This document shows, piece by piece, positions 8,369 through 17,020 of a stretch of 64,000 bases of DNA (position 1 is its first letter; every line of letters begins with the position of its first letter). This DNA comes from Luteirhabdus salina (GTDB lineage Bacteria; Bacteroidota; Bacteroidia; Flavobacteriales; Flavobacteriaceae), in contig JALAHT010000001.1 of NCBI GenBank assembly GCA_025384855.1, forward strand, positions 372,001 to 436,000, in the 5' to 3' direction. Both the position numbers and the translations under genes were made by a program. The notes under the pieces are model-generated. The model worked only from the letters and a program-made list of their open reading frames with translations. It was not told the origin of the DNA and searched no databases.

Positions 8369-9748
8369 TTAGGCATTGTGAAACAATACGCGTTCGAACA
8401 GCAAGAAAACTCCTGCTCCCGCGGCGAAGCCGATAAAGGCCAACCAAGCGATTTTCTTTAAGTACCAGATAAAGTCGATACGCTCCATTCCCATGGCGGC
8501 AACCCCAGCTGCCGAACCGATGATAAGCATACTTCCTCCGGTACCGGCCGAATAGGCAATAAAGTGCCACAACACGGAATCGGTCGGACTGTCGTACATT
8601 CCCATCGACGCTGCTACCAAGGGTACGTTATCGATGATTGCGGAGAATACACCTAAGAGCATAACTACTACATCCTGGTTCGGAATGGTCGCTTGAAGCA
8701 CCTCAGCCAAATAGCGAAGTGTTCCGACTTCTTCTCCGTTCACTACTCCATAAACCAAGCTTTCCAGTCCGGCTACAGCCATCAGGATTCCTAAGAAAAA
8801 TAGGATACTTGAGATTTCGATTCGCGATAAGGCTTTATGAGCAGAATAGAGATGTCTGCGTTCTTTACTGAAGTCTTCCTCTGGATGGATATATTCGGAA
8901 ACCAACCAAACAACTCCTAATGCGAGCATCATCCCCATATAGGGAGGTAAGTGCGTGATAGTTTTGAAAACAGGCACCGAAACGATCATTCCCAATCCTA
9001 AAAAGAGCATTGTTTTACTACTTAACAGGCGCTCGGCTACGGTATCTTCGGTAGCATCTACTTCAATTTCTCCGCGGAAGGGCGATAGGTAACTTGCGAT
9101 CAAGAAAGGAATCACAAAACATACAATCGATGGCAATACAACGAATTCTATCAATCCAAGGGCTGTCACCTTCTCTGCAATCCATAACATGGTCGTTGTA
9201 ACATCGCCGATCGGTGACCATGCACCACCCGCATTGGCTGCGATAACTACCATAGCCGCATACCAGAGGCGATCTTCACGTTTGTGAATCAGTTTACGAA
9301 GTAAGGTTACCAATACAATGGTTGCGGTAAGGTTATCGATAATGGCCGATAAGATAAAGGCTAGAATTCCGATGATCCATAAAAGCTTGCGCTTACTACG
9401 TGTCTTTACAGCCCCTTTTAGAATTTCAAAACCACGGTGAAGGTCGATAATCTCTACAATGGTCATTGCCCCGATAAGGAAAATCAAGATTTCTGCTGTC
9501 TTCCCTAGGTGATGGAGCAAGGTATTTTTAAAGCCTTCTTCGGCGGTATCGCCACCGGTCAGGTAATTATAGGCATGTTCGTGCGTATCGATAACATCGA
9601 ACCAACCGGCATGAAACCCTATAGCCAATGTTGCCCAAATAAGGGCTGCCATAATTAACGCTGGTACTGTTTTATCTAACCGAAGGGGATGTTCAAGTGT
9701 AATGGACAGGTATCCAATTACAAATATTAAAATGATGATTGACTCCAT
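8369..9748 (-). CDS. nhaD: Sodium:proton antiporter, NhaD family
   Basis: A 459-residue ion-transporter-superfamily protein with about 12 hydrophobic segments. NhaD-type features include the IDNLTATIV segment, the NAGGAWSPIGDVTTTMLW motif in the first half and IIDNVPLVAASMGMY in the second half. NhaD exports Na+ or Li+ in exchange for protons, which fits a marine organism. It follows the glutamate-dehydrogenase-like gene with an 18-base gap, so the two may be one transcript. Confidence 0.9.
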   Translation of the reverse strand: MESIIILIFVIGYLSITLEHPLRLDKTVPALIMAALIWATLAIGFHAGWFDVIDTHEHAYNYLTGGDTAEEGFKNTLLHHLGKTAEILIFLIGAMTIVEIIDLHRGFEILKGAVKTRSKRKLLWIIGILAFILSAIIDNLTATIVLVTLLRKLIHKREDRLWYAAMVVIAANAGGAWSPIGDVTTTMLWIAEKVTALGLIEFVVLPSIVCFVIPFLIASYLSPFRGEIEVDATEDTVAERLLSSKTMLFLGLGMIVSVPVFKTITHLPPYMGMMLALGVVWLVSEYIHPEEDFSKERRHLYSAHKALSRIEISSILFFLGILMAVAGLESLVYGVVNGEEVGTLRYLAEVLQATIPNQDVVVMLLGVFSAIIDNVPLVAASMGMYDSPTDSVLWHFIAYSAGTGGSMLIIGSAAGVAAMGMERIDFIWYLKKIAWLAFIGFAAGAGVFLLFERVLFHNA

Positions 9749-9766
9749 AATATGGCACTTGTTTTT

Positions 9767-10993
9767 TTACAACAATTGGTTTAGCGCTATTTCAAACGCT
9801 GTCTTACTTATATTCGTTTTATCACTATTGTTATCGAACGTATTCTGAATAGCATTCTTTATAGTCATTGAGGTGTCGTTGAAAATCGCCTCATCGGTCA
9901 TCTGCACCTTGCGTTCCATAAAATACGCAAACACACGTGCCATTCCGCAGTTACTAATGAAGTCTGGAATTAAGCTAACACGTTCATCGGTATATTCCAT
10001 AATCGGTCCGAAGAAGATTTCAGAATCGGCGAAAGGCACATTTGCCCCACAGCTGATGACTTCCAAACCGGTATCGATTAATTGTGAAATCTGTTCTTTC
10101 GTAATAAGTCGGGATGCGGCACAGGGCATAAAGATTTCTGCTTCAAGGTTCCAGATGCGTTCGTTCATTTCAGCAAAAGGAATCATATCTTCAGATCGTA
10201 AAGTATTTCCTTTCTTATTGAGAAAGAATTTCTTCATATCCTCAAAAGTGTAGCCCTCTTCATTAATCACACCACCTTCACGGTCGATAATCCCAACGAT
10301 TTTGGCACCCATTTGCGAAAGGTAATAGGCAGCTGCAGCGCCCACATTCCCAAAGCCTTGCACGATGGCACGTTTTCCTTCTACATTTCCACCGTATGTT
10401 TCATAATAATGACGCACGGCTTCCGCAACACCGTAACCTGTAATCATATCAGCAACAGTATATCTTCTCGAAACATCTGGAGAAAACTCTGAATTCTCAA
10501 GCACCTTAATTACGCCTTGACGTAATTGACCGATACGATTAATCTTATCGGCTTCCGTAGGTGTGAAATGTCCATTAAAAACCCCTTCCTGTGGATGCCA
10601 GACACCGCTTTCCTCGGTAATTGGAATTACTTCGTGAATTTCATCTACGTTTAGGTCGCCTCCCGTTCCGTAATACGACTTCAACAATGGTGAAACCGCT
10701 TTATACCAGCGTTCCAATACGCCTTTTTTGCGCGGATCGGCAGGATCGAAATTGATTCCAGATTTTGCACCTCCAATGGGCGGACCCGAAACGGTAAATT
10801 TTACTTCCATGGTTTTGGCCAACGATAATACTTCGTTTTGGTCCAAGCCCGGTCGCATACGCGTTCCACCTCCAGCGGCACCGCCACGAAGGGAGTTTAT
10901 AACCGTCCAGCCTTCGGCTTCGGTCTCTGGGTCATTCCAATGGAAAACAATTTCGGGAGCTTTTTCTTCGTACTTTTTGAGTAGTTCTTTCAT
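9767..10993 (-). CDS. Glu/Leu/Phe/Val dehydrogenase
   Basis: A 408-residue NAD(P)-dependent amino acid dehydrogenase. The N-terminal dimerisation/catalytic domain has GPPIGGAKSGINFDP, with the catalytic-site Lys, and YYGTGGDLNVDE; the C-terminal Rossmann domain has GFGNVGAAAAYYLSQ. It interconverts an amino acid and its 2-oxoacid plus ammonia; glutamate versus branched-chain specificity cannot be read safely. The ATG at 10993 follows an in-frame TTG and is the better start. Confidence 0.9.
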   Translation of the reverse strand: MKELLKKYEEKAPEIVFHWNDPETEAEGWTVINSLRGGAAGGGTRMRPGLDQNEVLSLAKTMEVKFTVSGPPIGGAKSGINFDPADPRKKGVLERWYKAVSPLLKSYYGTGGDLNVDEIHEVIPITEESGVWHPQEGVFNGHFTPTEADKINRIGQLRQGVIKVLENSEFSPDVSRRYTVADMITGYGVAEAVRHYYETYGGNVEGKRAIVQGFGNVGAAAAYYLSQMGAKIVGIIDREGGVINEEGYTFEDMKKFFLNKKGNTLRSEDMIPFAEMNERIWNLEAEIFMPCAASRLITKEQISQLIDTGLEVISCGANVPFADSEIFFGPIMEYTDERVSLIPDFISNCGMARVFAYFMERKVQMTDEAIFNDTSMTIKNAIQNTFDNNSDKTNISKTAFEIALNQLL

Positions 10994-11091
10994 CAATCAG
11001 CTTGAGGTTAGCATGCTTTTTAATCGTAGTTTCTGAAGCATCTCGACAAATATAAAAAATTGAAAAGGGGTTTGCTCGAATTTACGTTTAT

Positions 11092-12156
11092 TTAACGAAG
11101 AAATACCCTTCCGCTGGTATGATCGTACTTCGCGCCCGTAACACTCGAGAGGCAATTCACCTCTTCCCTCAGCCGAAGTACTCCCAATAACCCAAACACC
11201 AAGGCTTCTTTAAACTCCAACAAGATCGTATCGGGGATATGGATGCGAAACTTTTTCTCACCGTTTAATGAAGCGATCAAAAAGTCGTTGTAAGCTCCGC
11301 CTCCCGTAATGAAGACCGAAGCATTCTCTTCAAACTGCAGTACCAGCTGTTGGGCGATGTGTTGGGTGAAGGTAGCAAGCTTGTCATATATTGAGATATC
11401 CGATTCCTTCAATAACGGCCATATATGTTCCTTCACCCATTCCAGTCCGAGCGATTTCGGCGCTGTTTCACTGTAAAAATCTAAATCATTGAGCTTTCTC
11501 AAAAGGGAATCATCCACCTTTCCTTCGGAAGCCAATTTCCCTTTATCGTCATATGACTGCCCCAACTTTTCCGCCAGTTTATTCAATACAATATTGACGG
11601 GGCAAATGTCGTACGCTATACGGCGGCCGTCTTTATCGAAAGAGCAATTCGCGAAACCACCAAGGTTTAGGCAATAGTCGTATTCTGCAAATAACAACTT
11701 ATCGCCGATGGGCACCAAGGGCGCGCCTTGTCCGCCCAACGCAACATCGCATACCCGAAAATCGCATACGACCGTTTGATCTAATGTTTCGGAAAGCAAC
11801 GGTAAATTTCCTATTTGCAAGGTAACTCCTTTATGAGGTTGGTGAAGAATGGTATGCCCATGACTACAAACCGCATCCAAGCCGGAAATAGCATTTTTGT
11901 TGAGGAAAGCTGAGATCGTTTCACCTAAATACGCAGTATAGTCCACATCCAACTGTTGTAGGTCGTTTTCTTCAAGATTTACACCCTCGGAAAGCCGTTG
12001 CTTCCAATCATCAGAATACGGAATGGTGGTCGTTTCTCCAAATCGAAATTGCCACTGATTCGCATCGGAAATACTGAAATAGCATTCTGCCAAGTCGATA
12101 CCATCCAGCGACGTACCACTCATTATGCCAAGTACGTGATATTCCTTCTTTCGCAT
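11092..12156 (-). CDS. anmK: Anhydro-N-acetylmuramic acid kinase
   Basis: A 354-residue sugar kinase of the ASKHA fold that phosphorylates and opens 1,6-anhydro-MurNAc in cell-wall recycling. The N-terminus carries the family motif GIMSGTSLDGIDLA; VCSHGHTILHQP, LNLGGFANCSF and FITGGGAYNDFL follow in the expected order. Length is typical. It runs divergently from the acyl-CoA dehydrogenase. Confidence 0.93.
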   Translation of the reverse strand: MRKKEYHVLGIMSGTSLDGIDLAECYFSISDANQWQFRFGETTTIPYSDDWKQRLSEGVNLEENDLQQLDVDYTAYLGETISAFLNKNAISGLDAVCSHGHTILHQPHKGVTLQIGNLPLLSETLDQTVVCDFRVCDVALGGQGAPLVPIGDKLLFAEYDYCLNLGGFANCSFDKDGRRIAYDICPVNIVLNKLAEKLGQSYDDKGKLASEGKVDDSLLRKLNDLDFYSETAPKSLGLEWVKEHIWPLLKESDISIYDKLATFTQHIAQQLVLQFEENASVFITGGGAYNDFLIASLNGEKKFRIHIPDTILLEFKEALVFGLLGVLRLREEVNCLSSVTGAKYDHTSGRVFLR

Positions 12157-12194
12157 GGTTCAAAATTACGGAAAACAGTTTTAGAAACAGAGGG

Positions 12195-12226
12195 TTGGGA
12201 AATATGTGCGATAAGCAGTACCTTTG
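12195..12226 (+). promoter_or_regulatory. Bacteroidota -33/-7 promoter of the acyl-CoA dehydrogenase gene
   Basis: TTG (12195-12197) is followed after 21 bases by an exact TAccTTTG -7 box (12219-12226). Transcription should begin near 12233, about 34 bases before the chosen ATG, which excludes a start codon at 12195. Confidence 0.75.
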
Positions 12227-12266
12227 CAGACCTTTATATCAAAAAAACATATTAATACATACGATT

Positions 12267-13409
12267 ATGGATTTCAGTCTTTCAGAAGAACACCTCATGA
12301 TTCGCGATGCGGCCCGCGATTTTGCCAATAACGAATTGAAACCGGGCGTCATTGAGCGCGATATCAAACAAGAATTCCCTACCGAACAGGTGAAGAAAAT
12401 GGGAGAACTCGGTTTCCTAGGCATGATGGTCGACCCAAAATACGGTGGTGGCGGTATGGATACCGTAAGCTATGTGTTAGCGATGGAAGAACTGAGCAAA
12501 ATCGATGCGTCAAGCTCTGTAATCGTTTCGGTGAACAATTCCTTGGTGTGCTGGGGACTTGAAACCTACGGTAGTGAAGAACAAAAACAGAAATATCTTA
12601 CGAAGTTAGCTACTGGTGAAAGCATCGGTGCTTTCTGCTTAAGTGAACCGGAAGCGGGAAGTGATGCTACGTCGCAACGCACCACGGCTATCGACAAAGG
12701 CGACCACTATCTTCTGAATGGTACCAAAAACTGGATTACCAATGGCGGTAGTGCCGATTACTACTTGGTAATTGCTCAAACCGATAAAGAAAAAGGACAT
12801 AAGGGAATCAATGCCTTTATTGTAGAAAAAAGCTGGGACGGATTCGAAGTAGGTCCGAAAGAGGACAAATTAGGGATTCGCGGAAGCGACACCCATACCC
12901 TAAACTTCAACGATGTTAAGGTTCCAAAGGAAAACCGAATCGGGGAAGATGGCTTCGGATTTAAATTCGCGATGAAAACCTTAAGTGGCGGACGAATTGG
13001 AATTGCCGCCCAAGCCTTGGGAATTGCCGCAGGAGCCTATGACCTGGCGCGCGACTATTCTAAAATCAGAAAAGCATTCGGCACCGAAATCTGTAACCAT
13101 CAAGCCATTGCCTTTAAGTTGGCCGATATGCATACCGAAATCGAAGCAGCGCGTCACTTGGTGATGAAAGCGGCTTGGGACAAAGACCAAGGCAATAATT
13201 ACGATATGAGCGGTGCCATGGCGAAATTGTACGCGAGTAAGGTAGCCATGGATGTTACCGTTGAAGCGGTTCAGGTACACGGTGGAAATGGTTATGTAAA
13301 GGAATACCATGTAGAGCGCTTGATGCGAGATGCAAAGATCACCCAGATCTATGAAGGAACGTCAGAAATCCAAAAAATCGTGATTTCGAGAGGCTTGCTT
13401 AGAGACTAA
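12267..13409 (+). CDS. Acyl-CoA dehydrogenase (short-chain/butyryl-CoA type)
   Basis: A 380-residue FAD enzyme, normal for the family, that introduces the alpha-beta double bond in acyl-CoA during beta-oxidation or branched-chain amino acid breakdown. Signature 1 (GAFCLSEPEAGSDATS) and signature 2 near the C-terminus (the catalytic-base region QIYEGTSEIQKIVISR) are intact. The frame opens at 12195, but the promoter lies there and family N-termini begin MDFSLSEEHLM, so the ATG at 12267 is chosen. A strong terminator follows. Confidence 0.95.
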   Translation: MDFSLSEEHLMIRDAARDFANNELKPGVIERDIKQEFPTEQVKKMGELGFLGMMVDPKYGGGGMDTVSYVLAMEELSKIDASSSVIVSVNNSLVCWGLETYGSEEQKQKYLTKLATGESIGAFCLSEPEAGSDATSQRTTAIDKGDHYLLNGTKNWITNGGSADYYLVIAQTDKEKGHKGINAFIVEKSWDGFEVGPKEDKLGIRGSDTHTLNFNDVKVPKENRIGEDGFGFKFAMKTLSGGRIGIAAQALGIAAGAYDLARDYSKIRKAFGTEICNHQAIAFKLADMHTEIEAARHLVMKAAWDKDQGNNYDMSGAMAKLYASKVAMDVTVEAVQVHGGNGYVKEYHVERLMRDAKITQIYEGTSEIQKIVISRGLLRD

Positions 13410-13432
13410 ACAATGTACGCTTATTGAATATG

Positions 13433-13462
13433 AACCCGACTATTTTTTGGTCGGGTTTTTTT
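13433..13462 (+). terminator. Rho-independent terminator of the acyl-CoA dehydrogenase gene
   Basis: Stem AACCCGAC/GTCGGGTT with a T-rich loop is followed by five Ts, 24 bases after the stop codon. Confidence 0.88.
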
Positions 13463-13472
13463 ATGGGCGGGC

Positions 13473-13610
13473 CTGGGCTTTCGCCCAGACCGCGTTTTCC
13501 GCTTGTACGCCGCCAAGCCAGCATCCAAATGGCTTGGCGGGGTATCGCTGCAACCGCTCCCGCATGGGATGCCGAATCGAGTGGATGCCGAATCAAGTTC
13601 GGCATGGAAA
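13473..13610. repeat. Array of REP-like palindromes (left side of the GIY-YIG gene)
   Basis: GC-rich intergenic DNA with three inverted repeats: CTGGGC-tttc-GCCCAG (13473-13488), an 11-bp perfect stem CCGCCAAGCCA/TGGCTTGGCGG (13510-13540), and ATGCCGAA-tcaag-TTCGGCAT (13585-13605). The last sits in a 43-bp block (13568-13610) that recurs in direct orientation at 14029-14070, on the other side of the GIY-YIG gene. Plus-strand ORFs across here run through palindromes and do not look like genes. Confidence 0.8.
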
Positions 13611-13664
13611 GGTCTGTATATTTATGTTGCCGCCTTTGCTGTTCCGAATGCTGCCGACTTTGTC

Positions 13665-13685
13665 GTTCCGAACTTGATTCGGAAC
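13665..13685. repeat. Palindrome immediately 3' of the GIY-YIG gene
   Basis: GTTCCGAA-cttga-TTCGGAAC is an 8-bp stem starting seven bases past the stop of the minus-strand nuclease gene. Its loop is the reverse complement of the TCAAG loop in the flanking palindromes, so it is a related palindrome in inverted orientation. Confidence 0.8.
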
Positions 13686-13691
13686 CTTACT

Positions 13692-13994
13692 TTAATCATA
13701 CCAATCCGCAGCCAAATCTTCCCATTCCGGGTTGTCCTCCTCAATTAACGCTATTTTCCAGTGACGATGCCAATTCTTGAGCTGCTTTTCCCTTCGAATA
13801 GCATCCCAGACATATTTGTAAAACTCTGCATATACTAGCCTATGCAGATTATATCGTTTTGAAAACCCTTCATTAAAACCAGTTTTGTGTTCGAACACTC
13901 TGCGTTTGATATTGTTCGTCATTCCGATATAAATGGTTCCGTTCTTTCGATTTGCAAGAATGTAGACATAGAATTGGTAGTTACGGAATGACAT
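13692..13994 (-). CDS. Stand-alone GIY-YIG endonuclease-domain protein
   Basis: A 100-residue protein made almost entirely of one GIY-YIG domain: YVYIL and YIGMT supply the two motif halves, followed by NIKRRVFEHK (conserved Arg), LVYAEFY, and AIRREKQLKNW typical of the small Bacteroidota members. Such proteins are predicted metal-dependent nucleases; the substrate is unknown. The gene is enclosed by palindromes: related stems lie 7 bases past its stop and about 50 bases before its start. That resembles REP sequences flanking a REP-associated nuclease gene, but here with a GIY-YIG rather than a Y1 transposase. The nuclease role is family knowledge; the palindrome link is inference. Confidence 0.85.
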   Translation of the reverse strand: MSFRNYQFYVYILANRKNGTIYIGMTNNIKRRVFEHKTGFNEGFSKRYNLHRLVYAEFYKYVWDAIRREKQLKNWHRHWKIALIEEDNPEWEDLAADWYD

Positions 13995-14028
13995 ACACTA
14001 TATCATTTTACATCAATGTTAAATAGTA

Positions 14029-14070
14029 GATGCCGAATCAATGGATGCCGAATCAAGTTCGGCATGGAAA
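14029..14070. repeat. Right copy of the GIY-YIG-flanking repeat
   Basis: A 42-bp near-identical copy of 13568-13610, holding the stem ATGCCGAA/TTCGGCAT (14045-14065) preceded by an extra half-unit GATGCCGAATCAATG. The rest of the 170-base gap shows nothing else. Confidence 0.85.
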
Positions 14071-14164
14071 AAATATTGTTCCATTTAAATGTAAAAGCAT
14101 AACATTAAGAATGCAAAAGAAGCCTCCTCCACTTCATGAATTACGGCTGTCGATTCATGAATTT

Positions 14165-16081
14165 CTATAAGAAGAAATTCCATACCAAACCAAAGCGTAT
14201 AATGGCATCGCGATAGGGATAGCCCGGGGCAGAAAAGTATTCGTTACGACTGCTGAAAAGCTGATTGACGTGTTCGTATTTTAAATAAACACGTGTCTGA
14301 CGTACCTTGGCATTAAAAAAAATATCGAACAAAGGGAACCCACCCAATTTTTGATCGTTTTGCACGTAGAATTCTGCTAACACAGGGTCGTAAGCATTCA
14401 TATTATACTCCGAAAACCATTTGAAATTGATTCCTGTTTGTAGAAAGAGTGCTTTCTTAAACCAATGATCCTCGTAAAACAAGGATTGCCGCGTGACAAT
14501 CTGAGGGACATTAAAAATATCCTCCCCTCCTACTTCCTGTTGGAAGGCAATAGTATTTGCCAAGGCAAAAACCCCATATCGAAAGGTTTTCTCGGCTTTT
14601 ACCTTCAAATAATTGATCCGTTCAGAAGCTTGCTGAGGGGTTGGCGTTAACCCGTCTTCAGGTACTGCGAAATAGGCATAGTCATCAATCCCTGTATAGC
14701 TGACCTTCGCCTTTCCCCATTTTTCAGAATAGAGTTCGAAGGCCAACTCCTGAGTCTTAACATTATCGAAGTTGGTTTGCCAATTATAGTTTTCGTAATC
14801 GTTTTGGTATAGCAAAAAGTTATAGTTTGGTGCTGCAGAATGAATGCGTGCGCTTGCCTTCACCCCTAAATCATGCGTAAAGTCGAAAGAGACCGATCCT
14901 TCCAAAAAATTACCGGCGAAATCGCCCGAAAGATTAATTCCTCCTCGACCGGAAAGCTCAAAACCACGATAGCGCTTTTGGTAACCTGCTGTAAACTGTA
15001 CCAAATCTGCCTGAATACGATTCGAAATGCGGCCCTCATCCAAAATCAATATGGAATTGTAACCATAATTCAAGTTGGTATAGCCCAACGAAGCATCTAT
15101 TTTTCCAAACAAATGATGGTCCCATCTTGCATATGCTTGCGCATTAAACTCTTCTAAGGTCGTTCGCGTGCGTAGGTTTTCGTTTTCATAGGAAGGACCA
15201 AAACCCTCAAAAGGCGTATCCTGAGAGTAACGGTAGTAGCGGTCTTCGAACTTCAACTGATTTCCAATGGCCAGAATAGAATGCGCCACACTATCTCGCT
15301 GCGAAATCAATTCGTATTCATGGTCCATGTAATAACGTTGCCCTTCAATCTTATTCTCTGCATCCTCGAAATTTACATCCAATCGACCACGATCTTCGAA
15401 TTCTGGGTCATCGTTCACAAATAGCGGAATGGAGGTAGGCGCTAAGCCCCCGTTTTCTTCATTTAGAATATCCTGCGCGGTAAAATGCGTACGAATTTTA
15501 TATCGGTTGTCTTTCGTATGGTAATTGGCGGTGAATCTAAAATTTCCCGTACTCGTTAGAATACTTTGGTAAATACCCAAAGAACGAACCCCTTTGTACG
15601 CTACACTAAAATTAAATTGCGGCGAGGTGTTCACCGTAAAAAAAGCATCCAATTGCTGCCCTTGCTCAAAAGCTGTCTTAAAATATAGCTCGGTAAGCGG
15701 TGTGGGCACGTTGTAATATGAAATTTCCTCTGTATCCATATAATTGAAGTGATGCGACTGTGCCACGAAGTTTGGCAATAAGTTAGTATCGTCAAAATTG
15801 TACACCAACGTATTGTAAGCTTGTCCGACATTGCTAAACGGTAATAAATCGAAGTGGTCGCGACGCAAATAATTGAATTTATACTCCTTTTGAATGCTTA
15901 GCGAGGTGTCTACAAAAGTGGTATCACGATCATACGAAATGATTTTATAATACTCAATCGGCGGTTTCTCCATCGGCGGATTCGGACTCGTATCCGATTG
16001 ATTATTCCCTAGAGGAAGGGTTTGCGATAGCATCGAAAACGGTAGCAACAGTAATAATAAGCGAAAAATATGGGTACTCAT
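14165..16081 (-). CDS. Putative porin (Porin_10 type outer-membrane barrel)
   Basis: A 638-residue secreted protein: signal peptide (MSTHIFRLLLLLLPFSMLSQ), a Pro/Asn-rich linker, then many alternating hydrophobic/polar beta-strands ending in an aromatic terminus (GLVWNFFL) as in outer-membrane barrels. The segment FDLLPFSNVGQAYNTLVY is characteristic of the Bacteroidota Porin_10 family. The ATG at 16081 is preferred to an in-frame TTG three codons upstream because it starts directly at the signal peptide. Substrate unknown. Confidence 0.85.
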   Translation of the reverse strand: MSTHIFRLLLLLLPFSMLSQTLPLGNNQSDTSPNPPMEKPPIEYYKIISYDRDTTFVDTSLSIQKEYKFNYLRRDHFDLLPFSNVGQAYNTLVYNFDDTNLLPNFVAQSHHFNYMDTEEISYYNVPTPLTELYFKTAFEQGQQLDAFFTVNTSPQFNFSVAYKGVRSLGIYQSILTSTGNFRFTANYHTKDNRYKIRTHFTAQDILNEENGGLAPTSIPLFVNDDPEFEDRGRLDVNFEDAENKIEGQRYYMDHEYELISQRDSVAHSILAIGNQLKFEDRYYRYSQDTPFEGFGPSYENENLRTRTTLEEFNAQAYARWDHHLFGKIDASLGYTNLNYGYNSILILDEGRISNRIQADLVQFTAGYQKRYRGFELSGRGGINLSGDFAGNFLEGSVSFDFTHDLGVKASARIHSAAPNYNFLLYQNDYENYNWQTNFDNVKTQELAFELYSEKWGKAKVSYTGIDDYAYFAVPEDGLTPTPQQASERINYLKVKAEKTFRYGVFALANTIAFQQEVGGEDIFNVPQIVTRQSLFYEDHWFKKALFLQTGINFKWFSEYNMNAYDPVLAEFYVQNDQKLGGFPLFDIFFNAKVRQTRVYLKYEHVNQLFSSRNEYFSAPGYPYRDAIIRFGLVWNFFL

Positions 16082-16161
16082 GTATCGCAATCAATTTTGG
16101 CAAAGGTAACGGTTTTTGCGTTCTTACATTAACTTGATGCATAACGGGATTTTTTGAAAGA

Positions 16162-16290
16162 TGTTGGGTGTTGGGTGTTGGGTGTTGGGTAAAAATAAAA
16201 GAATTCTACGTACACAATCTATACTCTATACTCTATTTTCTTTGCTCCTTTGCTCCTTTACCACTTTGTCACTTTGCCTCTTTGCTACCT
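16162..16290. repeat. Heptamer tandem repeat followed by a TTTGCTCC-type array
   Basis: Four perfect copies of TGTTGGG (16162-16189) are followed by a pyrimidine-rich run of degenerate 8-9 base units such as TTTGCTCC, TTTGTCAC and TTTGCCTC (about 16240-16290). The rnhB promoter lies just downstream. The same two-part structure precedes the gene at 40952. Confidence 0.8.
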
Positions 16291-16309
16291 TAGAATTTGG
16301 AATTTGAGA

Positions 16310-16342
16310 TTTGTAATTTACCCAAGGCTATTTGTATTTTTG
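16310..16342 (+). promoter_or_regulatory. -33/-7 promoter of rnhB
   Basis: TTTG (16310-16313), 21 bases, then an exact TAttTTTG (16335-16342). The -7 box ends only four bases before the rnhB ATG, so the mRNA would be leaderless or nearly so. Confidence 0.7.
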
Positions 16343-16346
16343 CCTC

Positions 16347-16955
16347 ATGTTGAAGTTGAAGATCAACGATCATCTTTTGGAGTGTGGAACCGATGAAGCG
16401 GGAAGAGGATGCTTGGCAGGCCCTGTTACTGCTGCTGCCGTTATATTGCCTGATCATTTTAGTCATCCCTACCTTACTGACAGCAAACAGCTCACTGAAG
16501 TAAAACGCTTGGCATTGCGGGAAATCATTCTTTCGGAAGCAATCTGCTATAGCATTCAACATGTGATGATGGATGAAATCGATAAGATCAACATTTTAAA
16601 CGCTTCCATTTTGGCTATGCACCGCTGCATCGAGGACCTCTCCTATCCACCACAGTTTATCGCCATCGACGGAAATCGTTTTAAACCCTTCAAAAAAACA
16701 CCGTTTGAATGCGTCATTAAAGGCGATGGCAAATATCTTCATATTGCTGCTGCATCCATCTTGGCAAAGACCGAACGGGATGCCTATATGAAAAACCTTC
16801 ATTTAGAGTTTCCTGAATATGGTTGGGATTCAAACAAAGGCTATCCTACCAAAACACATAGGGCTGCCATTCGTGAATTCGGTCCAACACCCTACCATCG
16901 AAAAAGCTTTCGCTTGTTGCCAGAACAATTGAAAATACCACTCGAAAACTGTTGA
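16347..16955 (+). CDS. rnhB: Ribonuclease HII
   Basis: A 202-residue RNase HII that cleaves RNA in RNA-DNA hybrids and removes misincorporated ribonucleotides in the cytoplasm. The N-terminal motif GTDEAGRGCLAGPV holds the first catalytic Asp-Glu pair; LTDSKQLTEVKR and the later AASILAKTERDAYM are the other family landmarks. The frame could open at a TTG at 16332, but that codon lies within the promoter, so the ATG at 16347 is used. Confidence 0.95.
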   Translation: MLKLKINDHLLECGTDEAGRGCLAGPVTAAAVILPDHFSHPYLTDSKQLTEVKRLALREIILSEAICYSIQHVMMDEIDKINILNASILAMHRCIEDLSYPPQFIAIDGNRFKPFKKTPFECVIKGDGKYLHIAAASILAKTERDAYMKNLHLEFPEYGWDSNKGYPTKTHRAAIREFGPTPYHRKSFRLLPEQLKIPLENC

Positions 16956-17020
16956 AAACACGTCAATAAACTGTTTTCAAACCCCTACCAATTCGCTTCA
17001 ATCTATCGTATTTTTGAGGC

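Noticed and set aside
12195-13409. 404-residue acyl-CoA dehydrogenase starting at 12195
   Set aside because: Position 12195 is the -33 element of an excellent promoter, so translation cannot begin there.
13424-13780. Overlapping plus-strand ORFs of 76-118 aa
   Set aside because: They run through the terminator, palindromes and the 3' part of the GIY-YIG gene; there is no recognisable domain.
16162-16189. Heptamer repeat as CRISPR or phage attachment site
   Set aside because: Simple tandem repeats without spacers and without any integrase nearby.
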